From contig JALVPS010000258.1 of the NCBI GenBank assembly GCA_027031685.1, positions 1-14,497 of the forward strand: DNA of 14,497 nt. Direction: 5' to 3'. Each line of letters begins with the position of its first letter. Positions within the stretch are counted from its first letter, which is position 1. A program made the position numbers and the translations under genes. This document shows positions 1-8,724 of the stretch, piece by piece. Source of the stretch: Gammaproteobacteria bacterium. Lineage in GTDB: Bacteria > Pseudomonadota > Gammaproteobacteria > UWMA-0217. The notes beneath the pieces were generated by a model. That model was not told the DNA's origin. It did not search any database and was given only the letters and a program-made list of their open reading frames with translations.

Positions 1-357
1 CGGGTCATCGCGCCGCGCTTCCTGGCCGGCTTTCTGACCATGCCGGTGCTGGCGGCGCTGTTCAGCGCCGTGGGGGTGCTGGGCGGCTATTTCGTGGGCG
101 TGGGCCTGCTGGGGGTGGACGCCGGCGCCTTCTGGTCGCAGATGCAGGCCAACGTGGACTGGCACGAGGACATCGTCAACGGCGTCATCAAGAGCGTGGT
201 GTTCGGCTTCGTGGCGGCCTGGATCGCGGTGTTCGAGGGCTATGACGCCGTGCCCACCTCGGCCGGGGTGAGCGAGGCCACCACGCGCACCGTGGTGCAC
301 ACCGCCCTGGCCGTGCTGGGGCTGGACTTCGTGCTGACCGGACTGATGTTCGAATGA
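1..357 (+). CDS. mlaE: MlaE, phospholipid ABC transporter permease (C-terminal part)
   Basis: This is the C-terminal 118 residues of the inner-membrane permease of the MlaFEDB transporter, which moves phospholipids between the inner membrane and the periplasmic carrier MlaC. The reading frame is open from base 1, so the gene begins upstream of the window and the internal ATG at 40 is not its start. Visible features are a Gly-rich hydrophobic segment early on (GVLGGYFVGVGLLG), a segment with IKSVVFGF, a GYDA motif and a hydrophobic C-terminal helix ending DFVLTGLMFE, all typical of the MlaE family. mlaD follows after 15 bases and mlaC and mlaB come next, which confirms the assignment. The ATPase gene mlaF would be expected just upstream, outside the window. 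Confidence 0.93.
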   Translation, partial: RVIAPRFLAGFLTMPVLAALFSAVGVLGGYFVGVGLLGVDAGAFWSQMQANVDWHEDIVNGVIKSVVFGFVAAWIAVFEGYDAVPTSAGVSEATTRTVVHTALAVLGLDFVLTGLMFE

Positions 358-372
358 GAGAGGAATCCGTAC

Positions 373-846
373 ATGCGCACGACGCGTAAGGTGGAGATAG
401 GCGTGGGGCTGTTCGTGGCCCTGGGCATGGCGGCGCTGTTCATGCTGGCCATGCAGGTGAGCAACTTCCGCAGCTACACGGGCGGTGCGCAGTATCATGT
501 GTATGTGTATTTCGACAACATCGGCGGGCTCAAGGTGCGCTCGCCGGTGACCCTGTCCGGGGTGCGTATTGGCCGGGTGAGCGCCATCGGCTACGACGAG
601 GAGGCCTTGCAGGCCAAGGTGACCCTGGCCATCGATGCGCGCTACGACTTCCTGCCGGTGGATACCTCGGCCAGCATCTACACCGCCGGGCTGCTGGGCG
701 AGCAGTACGTGGCCCTGGAGCCCGGCGCCGAGGACGAGACCCTCAGGGAGGGCAGCGTCATCCACCATGCCCAGTCCGCCCTCGTGCTGGAGGAACTGAT
801 CGGCCAGGTGCTGGTCAACCTGACATCCGGCAAGGGCAAGGAATGA
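373..846 (+). CDS. mlaD: MlaD, MCE-domain phospholipid-binding subunit
   Basis: MlaD is anchored in the inner membrane and forms a hexameric ring that passes phospholipids between MlaE and periplasmic MlaC. The 157-residue product has one N-terminal membrane segment (about residues 9-28) and then one MCE domain (about 40-118). Recognisable family motifs are FDNIGGLKVRSPV, GVRIGRV and the GLLGEQY block. A C-terminal helix with SALVLEELIGQ matches the E. coli protein, but the acidic/low-complexity tail of E. coli MlaD (183 residues) is absent here. The start follows a purine-rich GAGAGGAA at 356-364. It is cotranscribed with mlaE and mlaC. Confidence 0.95.
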   Translation: MRTTRKVEIGVGLFVALGMAALFMLAMQVSNFRSYTGGAQYHVYVYFDNIGGLKVRSPVTLSGVRIGRVSAIGYDEEALQAKVTLAIDARYDFLPVDTSASIYTAGLLGEQYVALEPGAEDETLREGSVIHHAQSALVLEELIGQVLVNLTSGKGKE

Positions 847-871
847 AACGATACGAAACGAGGACAAGCCC

Positions 872-1513
872 ATGACACAGGCGATTTTCTCCCCCCGTAG
901 CGCGCTCGCGTGGCTGTACGCGGCCCTGCTGACCCTGTTGCTGGGTGGGGTGGCGCTGGCGCGCACCGACCCGCTGCCACCCGATCAGCTGCTCAAGGAG
1001 CGCGCGCAACAGGTCATGGCCGAACTCAAGGCCGGCGGCGAGGCGCTGCGCAGCGACGAGAAGAAGGTCTATGACCTGGCCAACCGGCTCATCTTCCCGC
1101 TCATCGACTTCGAGGCCATGGGCAAGCTGACCCTGGGCAAGCACTGGCGGCGGGCCACGCCGGAACAGCGGCGGGCCTTCATCGACGCCTACAAGAAGCT
1201 GCTGGTGCGCACCTACGCCAAGTCGCTGCGCCAGTACGCCAACCAGGACATCATCTTCCTGCCCGAAAAGACGCGCATCCGTGGCAAGTATGCCACCGTC
1301 TATTCGGAGTTCGTGCCCGGTAACGGCCAGCCCAACATCTCCGTGGTGTACAGCCTGCGGCTCAAGGACGGGCAGTGGAAGGCCTACGACGTGACCATCG
1401 ACGGCCTGAGCCTGGTCAAGAACTACCGCACCAGCTTCTCGCGCGAGATCGCCGACAAGGGGCTGGATGCGCTCATCCACCGATTGCAGGAAGAGACGCG
1501 GGGGCTGGGCTGA
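872..1513 (+). CDS. mlaC: MlaC, periplasmic phospholipid carrier
   Basis: MlaC is the soluble periplasmic shuttle that carries a phospholipid between the outer-membrane MlaA complex and the inner-membrane MlaFEDB complex (Tol_Tol_Ttg2 family). The 213-residue product starts with a signal peptide, a hydrophobic run at about residues 12-28 ending VALA, with likely cleavage before RTDPL. The mature part carries family features such as FPLIDFEAMGKLTLGKHW, the YAKSLRQY region and the C-terminal YDVTIDGLSLVKNYR with an SFS segment. AGGA at 861-864 precedes the ATG by 7 bases. mlaB begins one base after its stop codon. Confidence 0.95.
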   Translation: MTQAIFSPRSALAWLYAALLTLLLGGVALARTDPLPPDQLLKERAQQVMAELKAGGEALRSDEKKVYDLANRLIFPLIDFEAMGKLTLGKHWRRATPEQRRAFIDAYKKLLVRTYAKSLRQYANQDIIFLPEKTRIRGKYATVYSEFVPGNGQPNISVVYSLRLKDGQWKAYDVTIDGLSLVKNYRTSFSREIADKGLDALIHRLQEETRGLG

Positions 1514-1514
1514 C

Positions 1515-1829
1515 ATGGGCACGCCGGCCCTGGTCAGGGACGACGCCACCGGTCGCTTCCGGCTGGTAGGCATGGTCAACCTGCGCACCGTGGCCCGCCT
1601 GGCCACGTTGCCGGCTGAGCTGGCGGAGCCCGAGTGCCAGATCGACCTGAGCGACGTGGAGGGCGCCGACAGCAGCACTCTGGCGCTGCTCCTTTTGTGG
1701 CAGCGCCACGCCCTGCGGCGCGGTTGCCGGCTGCGCTTCACTGGCTTCCCGGCGCGCCTGCGCTCGCTCATCGACCTGTACGACCTGCGCGAGATCCTGC
1801 TCGAAGGGGCGCTTGCCGCGGCCCATTGA
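1515..1829 (+). CDS. mlaB: MlaB, STAS-domain subunit of the Mla ABC transporter
   Basis: MlaB is a small cytoplasmic STAS-domain protein that binds the ATPase MlaF and supports assembly and activity of the MlaFEDB complex. The 104-residue product has the STAS pattern: strand and helix at the N-terminus, then DLSDVEGADSSTLALLLLW (about 45-62) with the conserved Asp and Ser/Thr patch, then a strand with LRFTGFP and the helical end. The frame is open upstream to an ATG at 1467, but that start would overlap mlaC by 47 bases. The ATG at 1515, one base after the mlaC stop, gives the usual STAS N-terminus and is preferred. It is the last mla gene; a 96-base gap precedes murA. Confidence 0.9.
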   Translation: MGTPALVRDDATGRFRLVGMVNLRTVARLATLPAELAEPECQIDLSDVEGADSSTLALLLLWQRHALRRGCRLRFTGFPARLRSLIDLYDLREILLEGALAAAH

Positions 1830-1854
1830 CGCGGCGGATGTGGCGGCCGTCACG

Positions 1855-1886
1855 CTATACCCTCCAAGTCCCTGATTCGGTATAGT
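1855..1886 (+). promoter_or_regulatory. Possible murA promoter with an inverted repeat
   Basis: The 96-base gap between mlaB and murA contains CTATACC (1855-1861) and its exact complement GGTATAG (1879-1885), separated by 17 bases. The right arm overlaps TATAGT (1881-1886), a good sigma-70 -10 match that would place transcription start near 1893 and give murA a leader of about 33 bases. No convincing -35 box lies 16-18 bases upstream, so this could be an activator-dependent promoter, an operator or chance. Confidence 0.3.
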
Positions 1887-1925
1887 GCAGCGCCTTGTTC
1901 CATCCCCGTTCGGCGCGTCCCTTTC

Positions 1926-3191
1926 ATGGAAAAACTGCTCATTCGAGGCGGCCGGCCGCTGCGCGGCGAGGTGCGCATCTCCGGTGCCAAGAACGCCGTG
2001 TTGCCCATCCTGGCCGCCACGCTGCTGGGGGATGCGCCGTCGCGGGTGAGCAACGTGCCGCACCTGCGCGACGTGACCACCACCATGCGCCTGCTGGGCC
2101 AGCTGGGCGCCGAGCTGACCGTGGACGAGACCATGGCCATCGAGGTGGACCCGCGTCCGGTGCACACCACGCGCGCCCCCTACGAGCTGGTCAAGACCAT
2201 GCGCGCCTCCATCCTGGTGCTGGGGCCGCTGGTGGCGCGCCACGGCCGCGCCGAGGTGTCCCTGCCCGGCGGCTGTGCCATCGGCGCCCGGCCGGTGAAC
2301 CTGCATATCGACGGGTTGCGCGCCATGGGCGCCGAGATCGGCGTGCACAATGGCTACGTGGTGGCCACCTGCCAGGGCCGGCTGCGCGGCGCGCGCATCT
2401 TCATGGACGTGGTGAGCGTGACGGGCACCGAGAACCTGCTCATGGCCGCCACCCTGGCCGAGGGCACCACGGTCATCGAGAACGCCGCCCGCGAGCCGGA
2501 GGTGACCGACCTGGCGCGCTTCCTCATCCGCATGGGGGCGCGCATCGAGGGCGTGGGCACGGACACCCTCACCATCCACGGCGTGGAGCGGCTGCACGGC
2601 TGTGAATACCGGGTGTTGCCGGACCGCATCGAGACCGGCACCTTCCTGGTGGCGGCGGCCATGACCGGCGGTGACATCACGGCCCTGGACACCGACGCCG
2701 GCCTGCTGGACGCCGTGCTGGCCAAGCTGGCCGAGGCCGGCGCCGAGGTGCACGTGGAGGGCAGGGACGGACGCATCCGCGTGCGCGGCAACGGCCGGCC
2801 ACGCGCCGTGAGCCTGCACACCAGCCCCTATCCGGGCTTTCCCACCGACATGCAGGCCCAGTTCATGGCCCTCAATACCATCGCCGAGGGCACCGGCACC
2901 ATCGTGGAGAACGTGTTCGAGAACCGCTACATGCATGTGCAGGAGCTGCAGCGCATGGGTGCCCGCATCCGCCTGGAGGGCAACGCCGCCATCACCGAAG
3001 GGGTGGCGCAACTGGAGGGCGCACCGGTCATGGCCACCGACCTGCGCGCCTCGGCGGGCCTCATCCTGGCCGGCCTGGTGGCCCAGGGTGAGACGGTGGT
3101 GGACCGCATCTATCACATCGACCGCGGCTACGAGCGCATCGAGGAGAAGCTGTCCCAGCTCGGCGCGTACATCCGCCGCCTGCCCGCCTGA
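1926..3191 (+). CDS. murA: UDP-N-acetylglucosamine 1-carboxyvinyltransferase MurA
   Basis: MurA is the cytoplasmic enzyme that transfers enolpyruvate from phosphoenolpyruvate to UDP-GlcNAc, the first committed step of peptidoglycan synthesis and the target of fosfomycin. The 421-residue product is the normal length. Active-site residues are present: Lys22 in SGAKNAVLP, the catalytic/fosfomycin-reactive Cys117 in PGGCAIGARPVNLH, and Asp308 in FPTDMQAQ. Both inside-out alpha/beta barrel halves are complete. Because Cys rather than Asp is present at position 117, the enzyme should be fosfomycin-sensitive (inference). No clear Shine-Dalgarno sequence precedes the ATG at 1926. hisG follows after 11 bases, so murA probably leads or is read into the his operon. 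Confidence 0.98.
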   Translation: MEKLLIRGGRPLRGEVRISGAKNAVLPILAATLLGDAPSRVSNVPHLRDVTTTMRLLGQLGAELTVDETMAIEVDPRPVHTTRAPYELVKTMRASILVLGPLVARHGRAEVSLPGGCAIGARPVNLHIDGLRAMGAEIGVHNGYVVATCQGRLRGARIFMDVVSVTGTENLLMAATLAEGTTVIENAAREPEVTDLARFLIRMGARIEGVGTDTLTIHGVERLHGCEYRVLPDRIETGTFLVAAAMTGGDITALDTDAGLLDAVLAKLAEAGAEVHVEGRDGRIRVRGNGRPRAVSLHTSPYPGFPTDMQAQFMALNTIAEGTGTIVENVFENRYMHVQELQRMGARIRLEGNAAITEGVAQLEGAPVMATDLRASAGLILAGLVAQGETVVDRIYHIDRGYERIEEKLSQLGAYIRRLPA

Positions 3192-3202
3192 GGAGACGAG
3201 CA

Positions 3203-3850
3203 TTGTCGGAGGCCCTCACCATCGCCCTCTCCAAGGGGCGCATCTTCAAGGAGACACTGCCCTTCCTGTGCGCCGTGGGCGTCGAGCCGCTGGACGACCC
3301 CGGGACCAGCCGCAAGCTGATCCTGGCCACCAGCCGGCCCGACGTGCGCCTGCTGGTGATCCGCGCCACCGACGTCCCCACCTATGTGGAGTACGGCGCG
3401 GCCGATCTGGGCGTGGCCGGCAAGGACGTGCTCATGGAGCACGGCGGGCAGGGCCTGTACGAGCCGGTGGACCTGCGCATCGCCCGTTGCCGGCTCATGG
3501 TGGCCGGCCGGCCCGGCACCGACCTGGAGGGCAGTCGCCGCCTGCGCGTGGCCACCAAGTTCGTGCGCTCGGCGCGGCGCCACTTCGCCGCCCAGGGGCG
3601 GCAGGTGGAGATCATCAAGCTGTACGGCTCCATGGAGCTGGCGCCCCTGGTGGGGCTGGCCGACTGCATTGTGGACCTGGTGGACACCGGTGGTACCCTG
3701 AAGGCCAACGGCCTGGTGCCGCTGCAGCACATCGCCGACATCAGCTCGCGGCTGATCGTCAACAAGGCGGCCATGAAGATGAAGCACGACCGGGTGAGCC
3801 GGTTGCTGGAAGAGATACAACAGGCAGTGAACGAGGTGAACGACCGATGA
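3203..3850 (+). CDS. hisG: ATP phosphoribosyltransferase, short form (HisG-S)
   Basis: HisG catalyses the first step of histidine synthesis, joining ATP and PRPP to give phosphoribosyl-ATP. At 215 residues this is the short form: the catalytic domains are present but the C-terminal regulatory histidine-binding domain of long HisG is absent. Short enzymes work with the HisRS-like subunit HisZ, which is not in this window. The PRPP-binding signature DLVDTGGTLKANGL lies at residues 158-171, and the N-terminal LTIALSKGRIF is typical. The start is a TTG at 3203 with AGGAG at 3191-3195 seven bases upstream; no in-frame ATG lies near. Its last four bases overlap the start of the downstream DAHP synthase gene. 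Confidence 0.96.
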   Translation: MSEALTIALSKGRIFKETLPFLCAVGVEPLDDPGTSRKLILATSRPDVRLLVIRATDVPTYVEYGAADLGVAGKDVLMEHGGQGLYEPVDLRIARCRLMVAGRPGTDLEGSRRLRVATKFVRSARRHFAAQGRQVEIIKLYGSMELAPLVGLADCIVDLVDTGGTLKANGLVPLQHIADISSRLIVNKAAMKMKHDRVSRLLEEIQQAVNEVNDR

Positions 3851-4950
3851 CGGCAGACCAGCCGGTGGACATGCGCACGGACGACCTGCGCATCAAGGGC
3901 ATCCAGGAGGTCAGCCCGCCCGAGGTGGTGCGCAGCGAGCACCCCATCACGGAGCGCGCGGCGGCCACCGTGACCGCCACGCGGGAGGCCATCCACCGCA
4001 TCCTGCACGAGGACGACGACCGCCTGCTGGTGGTGGTGGGCCCCTGTTCCATCCACGACCCCGAGGCGGCCCTGGACTACGCGCGCCGCCTGCGCCCGCT
4101 GCGCGAGGCCCTGCGCGACGCGCTGGAGGTGGTCATGCGCGTCTATTTCGAGAAGCCGCGCACCACCGTGGGCTGGAAGGGCCTCATCAACGACCCGGAC
4201 CTGGACGGCAGCTTCCACATCAACAAGGGCCTGCGCATCGCCCGCAAGCTGTTGCTGGACCTGAACGAGCTGGGCGTGCCGGCGGCCACCGAATACCTGG
4301 ACCTGATCAGCCCACAGTACGTGGCCGACCTGGTGAGCTGGGGGGCCATCGGCGCGCGCACCACGGAGAGCCAGGTGCACCGCGAGCTGGCCTCCGGCCT
4401 GTCCTGCCCGGTGGGCTTCAAGAACGGCACCGACGGCACCCTGCAGATCGCCATCGACGCCATCGCCTCCGCCTCGCGGCCACACCACTTCCTGTCGGTG
4501 ACCAAGGCCGGCCGCTCGGCCATCTTCTCCACCACCGGCAACAAGGACTGCCACATCATCCTGCGCGGCGGCAACGGCCGCCCCAACTACGACGCGGCCA
4601 GCATCGACGAGGCGGCGGCCCAGCTGGAGCGGGCCGGCCTGCGGCCGCACCTGATGGTGGACTGCAGCCACGCCAACTCCCGGAAACAGCCCGAGCGGCA
4701 GATCGTGGTGGCGCGCGACCTGGCGCAGCAGATCGCCGGCGGCGACCGGCGCATCATCGGCGTCATGCTGGAGAGCCACCTCAAGGGCGGCCGCCAGGAT
4801 GTGGTGCCCGGCCGGCCCCTGGAATATGGCAAGAGCATCACCGACGCCTGCCTGGCCTGGGACGACACCGCGCCACTGCTGCAGGAGCTGGCCGCCGCCG
4901 TGCGCCAGCGCCGCGGACAGGTGGCCGGCCTGGCCAGCGCGGCGGGGTAG
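3847..4950 (+). CDS. aroG: 3-deoxy-7-phosphoheptulonate (DAHP) synthase, class I alpha, Phe-type
   Basis: This enzyme condenses phosphoenolpyruvate and erythrose 4-phosphate to DAHP, the entry step of the shikimate pathway. The 367-residue product aligns end to end with E. coli AroG. Visible landmarks are the metal ligand Cys67 in GPCSIHDP, the substrate-binding block FEKPRTTVGWKG (101-112), GARTTESQ, FKNGTDG, the metal ligand His275 in DCSHANS, Glu309 in MLESH and Asp333 in SITDACLAW. Residues matching the E. coli AroG phenylalanine site (Pro156, Gln157, Ser186, Phe215, Ser217) are kept, notably Ser217 where the tyrosine-sensitive AroF has Gly, so inhibition by Phe is likely (inference). The frame is open far upstream, but the ATG at 3847 in an ATGA overlap with hisG gives the correct N-terminus. 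Its position between hisG and hisD is unusual. Confidence 0.95.
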   Translation: MTADQPVDMRTDDLRIKGIQEVSPPEVVRSEHPITERAAATVTATREAIHRILHEDDDRLLVVVGPCSIHDPEAALDYARRLRPLREALRDALEVVMRVYFEKPRTTVGWKGLINDPDLDGSFHINKGLRIARKLLLDLNELGVPAATEYLDLISPQYVADLVSWGAIGARTTESQVHRELASGLSCPVGFKNGTDGTLQIAIDAIASASRPHHFLSVTKAGRSAIFSTTGNKDCHIILRGGNGRPNYDAASIDEAAAQLERAGLRPHLMVDCSHANSRKQPERQIVVARDLAQQIAGGDRRIIGVMLESHLKGGRQDVVPGRPLEYGKSITDACLAWDDTAPLLQELAAAVRQRRGQVAGLASAAG

Positions 4951-4956
4951 GGCGCC

Positions 4957-6264
4957 ATGCTGCTGCCCACCCGCCTCACCACCGACGATCCCGCCTTCCG
5001 CGCGCGCCTGTCGGACATGCTGGCCTGGGAGAGCGTGTCCGACGCCGGAGTGTTGGCCACCGTGCAGGACATCCTGCAGCGCGTGCGGCGCGAGGGCGAC
5101 GCCGCCCTGCTGGACTACACGCGCCGCTTCGATGGCCTGGACGTGGACGACCCCGCCCGTCTGGAACTGCCCCGCCAGCGGCTGGTGGACGCCCTGGACG
5201 CCATCCCCCCCGAGCAGCGCGCCGCCCTGGCCGCCGCCGCCGAGCGCATCGAGCGCTACGCCGAGCGGCAGAAGCTGGCGTCCTGGCGCTACACCGAGCC
5301 GGACGGCACCGTGCTCGGCCAGCAGGTGACCCCCCTGGACCGCGTGGGCCTGTACGTGCCGGGCGGCAAGGCGGCCTATCCCTCCTCGGTGCTCATGAAC
5401 GCCATCCCGGCCCGCGTGGCGGGGGTGGGCGAGCTGGTCATGGTGGTGCCCACGCCGCGCGGCGAGGTCAACGAGCTGGTGCTGGCGGCGGCCGAGGTGG
5501 CCGGCGTGGACCGCGTGTTCACCATCGGCGGCGCGCAGGCCGTGGCCGCCCTGGCCTACGGCACCGCCACCGTGCCGGCGGTGGACAAGATCGTTGGCCC
5601 CGGCAACATCTACGTGGCCACCGCCAAGCGGCTGGTGTACGGCACGGTGGGCATCGACATGATCGCCGGTCCGTCGGAGATCCTGGTGGTATGCGACGGT
5701 CAGACCGATCCCGAGTGGATCGCCATGGACCTGTTCTCCCAGGCCGAGCACGACGAGGACGCCCAGCCCATCCTGGTCACCCCCGACGAGGCCTTCGCCC
5801 AGGCGGTGCTGGACGCCATGGAGCGCCAGCTGCCGGACATGCCGCGCGCGGAGATCATCCAGAAATCGGTGGACAACCGCGGCCTGATCATCGTCTGCCG
5901 CGACCTGGACGAGGCGGCCGAGGTGGCCAACTTCGTGGCCCCCGAGCACCTGGAGCTGTCGGTGGCCGAGCCGGAGGCCCTGCTGCCGAAGATCCGCCAC
6001 GCCGGGGCCATCTTCCTGGGCCGCTACACGGCCGAGGCCCTGGGCGACTACTGCGCCGGCCCCAACCACGTGCTGCCCACCTCGCGCACGGCGCGCTTCT
6101 CCTCGCCGCTGGGCGTGTACGACTTCCAGAAACGCTCCAGCCTCATCGGCTGCTCGCCGGCCGGCGCCGCCGAGCTGGGCCGCATCGCCAGCGTGCTGGC
6201 GCGCGGCGAGGGGCTCATCGCCCACGCCCGTTCCGCCGAGCTGCGCATCCCCGACGAGGACTGA
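4957..6264 (+). CDS. hisD: Histidinol dehydrogenase HisD
   Basis: HisD is the zinc enzyme that catalyses the last two steps of histidine synthesis, two NAD-dependent oxidations taking L-histidinol to L-histidine. The 435-residue product is full length. The signature VGPGNIYVATAKRLVYG lies at about 213-229 and GIDMIAGPSE at 232-241. The catalytic Glu330-His331 pair is in VAPEHLEL. Zinc ligands corresponding to the E. coli enzyme are Gln262 and His265 (SQAEHDED), Asp364 (GDYCAGPNH) and His423 (LIAHARSAELR). The start lies 6 bases after the aroG stop with only a weak ribosome-binding site, consistent with translational coupling. hisC starts 4 bases after its stop. Confidence 0.98.
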   Translation: MLLPTRLTTDDPAFRARLSDMLAWESVSDAGVLATVQDILQRVRREGDAALLDYTRRFDGLDVDDPARLELPRQRLVDALDAIPPEQRAALAAAAERIERYAERQKLASWRYTEPDGTVLGQQVTPLDRVGLYVPGGKAAYPSSVLMNAIPARVAGVGELVMVVPTPRGEVNELVLAAAEVAGVDRVFTIGGAQAVAALAYGTATVPAVDKIVGPGNIYVATAKRLVYGTVGIDMIAGPSEILVVCDGQTDPEWIAMDLFSQAEHDEDAQPILVTPDEAFAQAVLDAMERQLPDMPRAEIIQKSVDNRGLIIVCRDLDEAAEVANFVAPEHLELSVAEPEALLPKIRHAGAIFLGRYTAEALGDYCAGPNHVLPTSRTARFSSPLGVYDFQKRSSLIGCSPAGAAELGRIASVLARGEGLIAHARSAELRIPDED

Positions 6265-6268
6265 GCCG

Positions 6269-7348
6269 GTGGCTGCCAGGGTCGAGCGTTGGGTGCGCCC
6301 GGAGATCCGGGCCCTGTCCGCCTACCACGTGCCGGAGGCCGCCGGGCTCATCAAGCTGGACGCCATGGAGAACCCCTTTCCGTGGCCGGAGGAGCTGCGC
6401 GCGGCCTGGCTGGATCGGCTGCGCGACGTGCCCCTCAACCGCTACCCCGACCCGGCCGGCCGCGCGCTGGTGGCGCGCCTGCGCGAGGCCATGGCCATCC
6501 CCGCCGACCAGGCCGTGCTGCTGGGTAACGGCTCCGACGAGCTGATCCAGATCATCGCCCTGGCCGTGGCCGGGGAAGGGCGCAGCGTGCTGGCGCCGGC
6601 GCCCAGCTTCGTCATGTACGAAATGATCGCCCGCTTCGCCGGCCTGGACTTCGTGGGTGTGCCCCTGCGGGCGGACTTCTCCCTCGACCTGCCGGCCATG
6701 CGGGCGGCCATCGCACGCCACCGGCCGGCGGTGATCTTCCTGGCCTATCCCAACAACCCCACCGGCAACCACTGGGCGCGGGCCGACGTGGAGGCCGTGC
6801 TGGACGCCGCGCCGGGCCTGGTGGTGGTGGACGAGGCCTACGAGCCCTTCGCCGACGACAGCTTCATGGCCGACCTGGGCCGCTGGCCGCACCTGCTGGT
6901 CATGCGCACCCTGTCCAAGTTCGGCCTGGCCGGCCTGCGCCTGGGCTACCTGTGCGGCCCGGCCGACTGGCTGGCCGAGTTCGACAAGCTGCGCCTGCCC
7001 TACAACATCAACGTGCTCACCCAGGTGACGGCCGCCTTCGCCCTCGAGCACAAGGCGGTGTTCGACGCCCAGGCCGAGGCCATCCGCGCCGAGCGGGCCC
7101 GCCTGGCGGCGGCCCTGGCCGCCCTGCCGGGGCTCATGGTCCATCCCTCGGCGGCCAACTTCCTGCTGCTGCGCGTGCCGGCCGGGCGTGCCGACGCCCT
7201 GCATGCCGGGCTGCGCGCCGCCGGTGTGCTGGTCAAGAACCTGTCGGGGGCCGGCGGCCTGCTGGCCGACTGTCTGCGCGTGACGGTGGGCACGCCGGCC
7301 GAGAACGACGCCCTGCTGGCGGCGTTCGAGGCCCTGCTGACCGGCTGA
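6269..7348 (+). CDS. hisC: Histidinol-phosphate aminotransferase HisC
   Basis: HisC is a PLP-dependent class I/II aminotransferase that converts imidazole acetol phosphate and glutamate to histidinol phosphate and 2-oxoglutarate. The 359-residue product has the family landmarks: KLDAMENPFP near the N-terminus, LGNGSDELI (85-93) for phosphate binding, YPNNPTGN (160-167), VVDEAY with Asp188, and the PLP Schiff-base Lys217 in RTLSKFGLAGLRLGYL. The start is a GTG at 6269 preceded by GACGAGGA (6253-6260) inside the end of hisD. It is the last gene of this plus-strand run and faces the minus-strand DegS-type protease gene. Confidence 0.97.
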   Translation: MAARVERWVRPEIRALSAYHVPEAAGLIKLDAMENPFPWPEELRAAWLDRLRDVPLNRYPDPAGRALVARLREAMAIPADQAVLLGNGSDELIQIIALAVAGEGRSVLAPAPSFVMYEMIARFAGLDFVGVPLRADFSLDLPAMRAAIARHRPAVIFLAYPNNPTGNHWARADVEAVLDAAPGLVVVDEAYEPFADDSFMADLGRWPHLLVMRTLSKFGLAGLRLGYLCGPADWLAEFDKLRLPYNINVLTQVTAAFALEHKAVFDAQAEAIRAERARLAAALAALPGLMVHPSAANFLLLRVPAGRADALHAGLRAAGVLVKNLSGAGGLLADCLRVTVGTPAENDALLAAFEALLTG

Positions 7349-7384
7349 CCGACCGCGCGGGCGGGGCTGGGTGGAACTCGCTCA

Positions 7385-7483
7385 GGCGAGCGCGGGACAA
7401 GGCAAAAATGGCCGGAAGAGCGCGGCTTGCGCGCTGGTGAATGAGCAATCTTGGGGCCATTTTCAACGCCGTAGCGCGCCGCC
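7385..7483. repeat. Nested imperfect palindrome at the hisC/degS convergent junction
   Basis: About 99 bases fold into a single long imperfect stem. The outer arms GGCGAGCGCG (7385-7394) and CGCGCCGCC (7475-7483) pair over 9 bp with one bulged A. A short GGC/GCC pair (7401-7403, 7468-7470) follows. The middle arms AAAATGGCC (7405-7413) and GGCCATTTT (7455-7463) pair perfectly over 9 bp. The inner hairpin AGCGCG/CGCGCT (7419-7424, 7430-7435) has a 5-base loop. A further small hairpin, CTCGC-TCAG-GCGAG (7377-7390), is an alternative fold at the left edge. The element lies between convergent genes and does not code. It could act as a bidirectional transcription or RNA-stability barrier, or be a dispersed REP/MITE-like element; the sequence alone does not decide. 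Confidence 0.6.
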
Positions 7484-7505
7484 TGCCTAGAGTCTCAACG
7501 CCCCG

Positions 7506-8666
<1,161 letters not shown>

Positions 8667-8699
8667 CTAGGCTTGCATCGCTCGGGGGAAGGGGGCTCC

Positions 8700-8705
8700 A
8701 TTCTA
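8700..8705 (-). promoter_or_regulatory. Possible -10 box for the DegS-type gene
   Basis: In the 58-base divergent gap, the minus strand reads TAGAAT at 8705-8700, a good sigma-70 -10 match. It would start transcription near 8693, about 27 bases before the protease start codon. The matching -35 position (about 8723-8728) is poor and overlaps the start codon of the divergent NIF3 gene, so support is weak. Confidence 0.22.
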
Positions 8706-8724
8706 CAACGCGGAGAGCTGAATC

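Noticed and set aside
1473..3203. A 576-codon open frame on the minus strand opposite mlaB-murA
   Set aside because: It has the same GC-rich antisense composition, covers a certain MurA gene and ends inside mlaB and mlaC, and shows no signal, motif or ribosome-binding site of its own.
3382..6225. A 947-codon open frame on the minus strand opposite hisG-aroG-hisD
   Set aside because: It is antisense to three clear genes, is dominated by His, Gly, Ala, Gln and Arg as expected for the complement of GC-rich codons, and has no recognisable domain.
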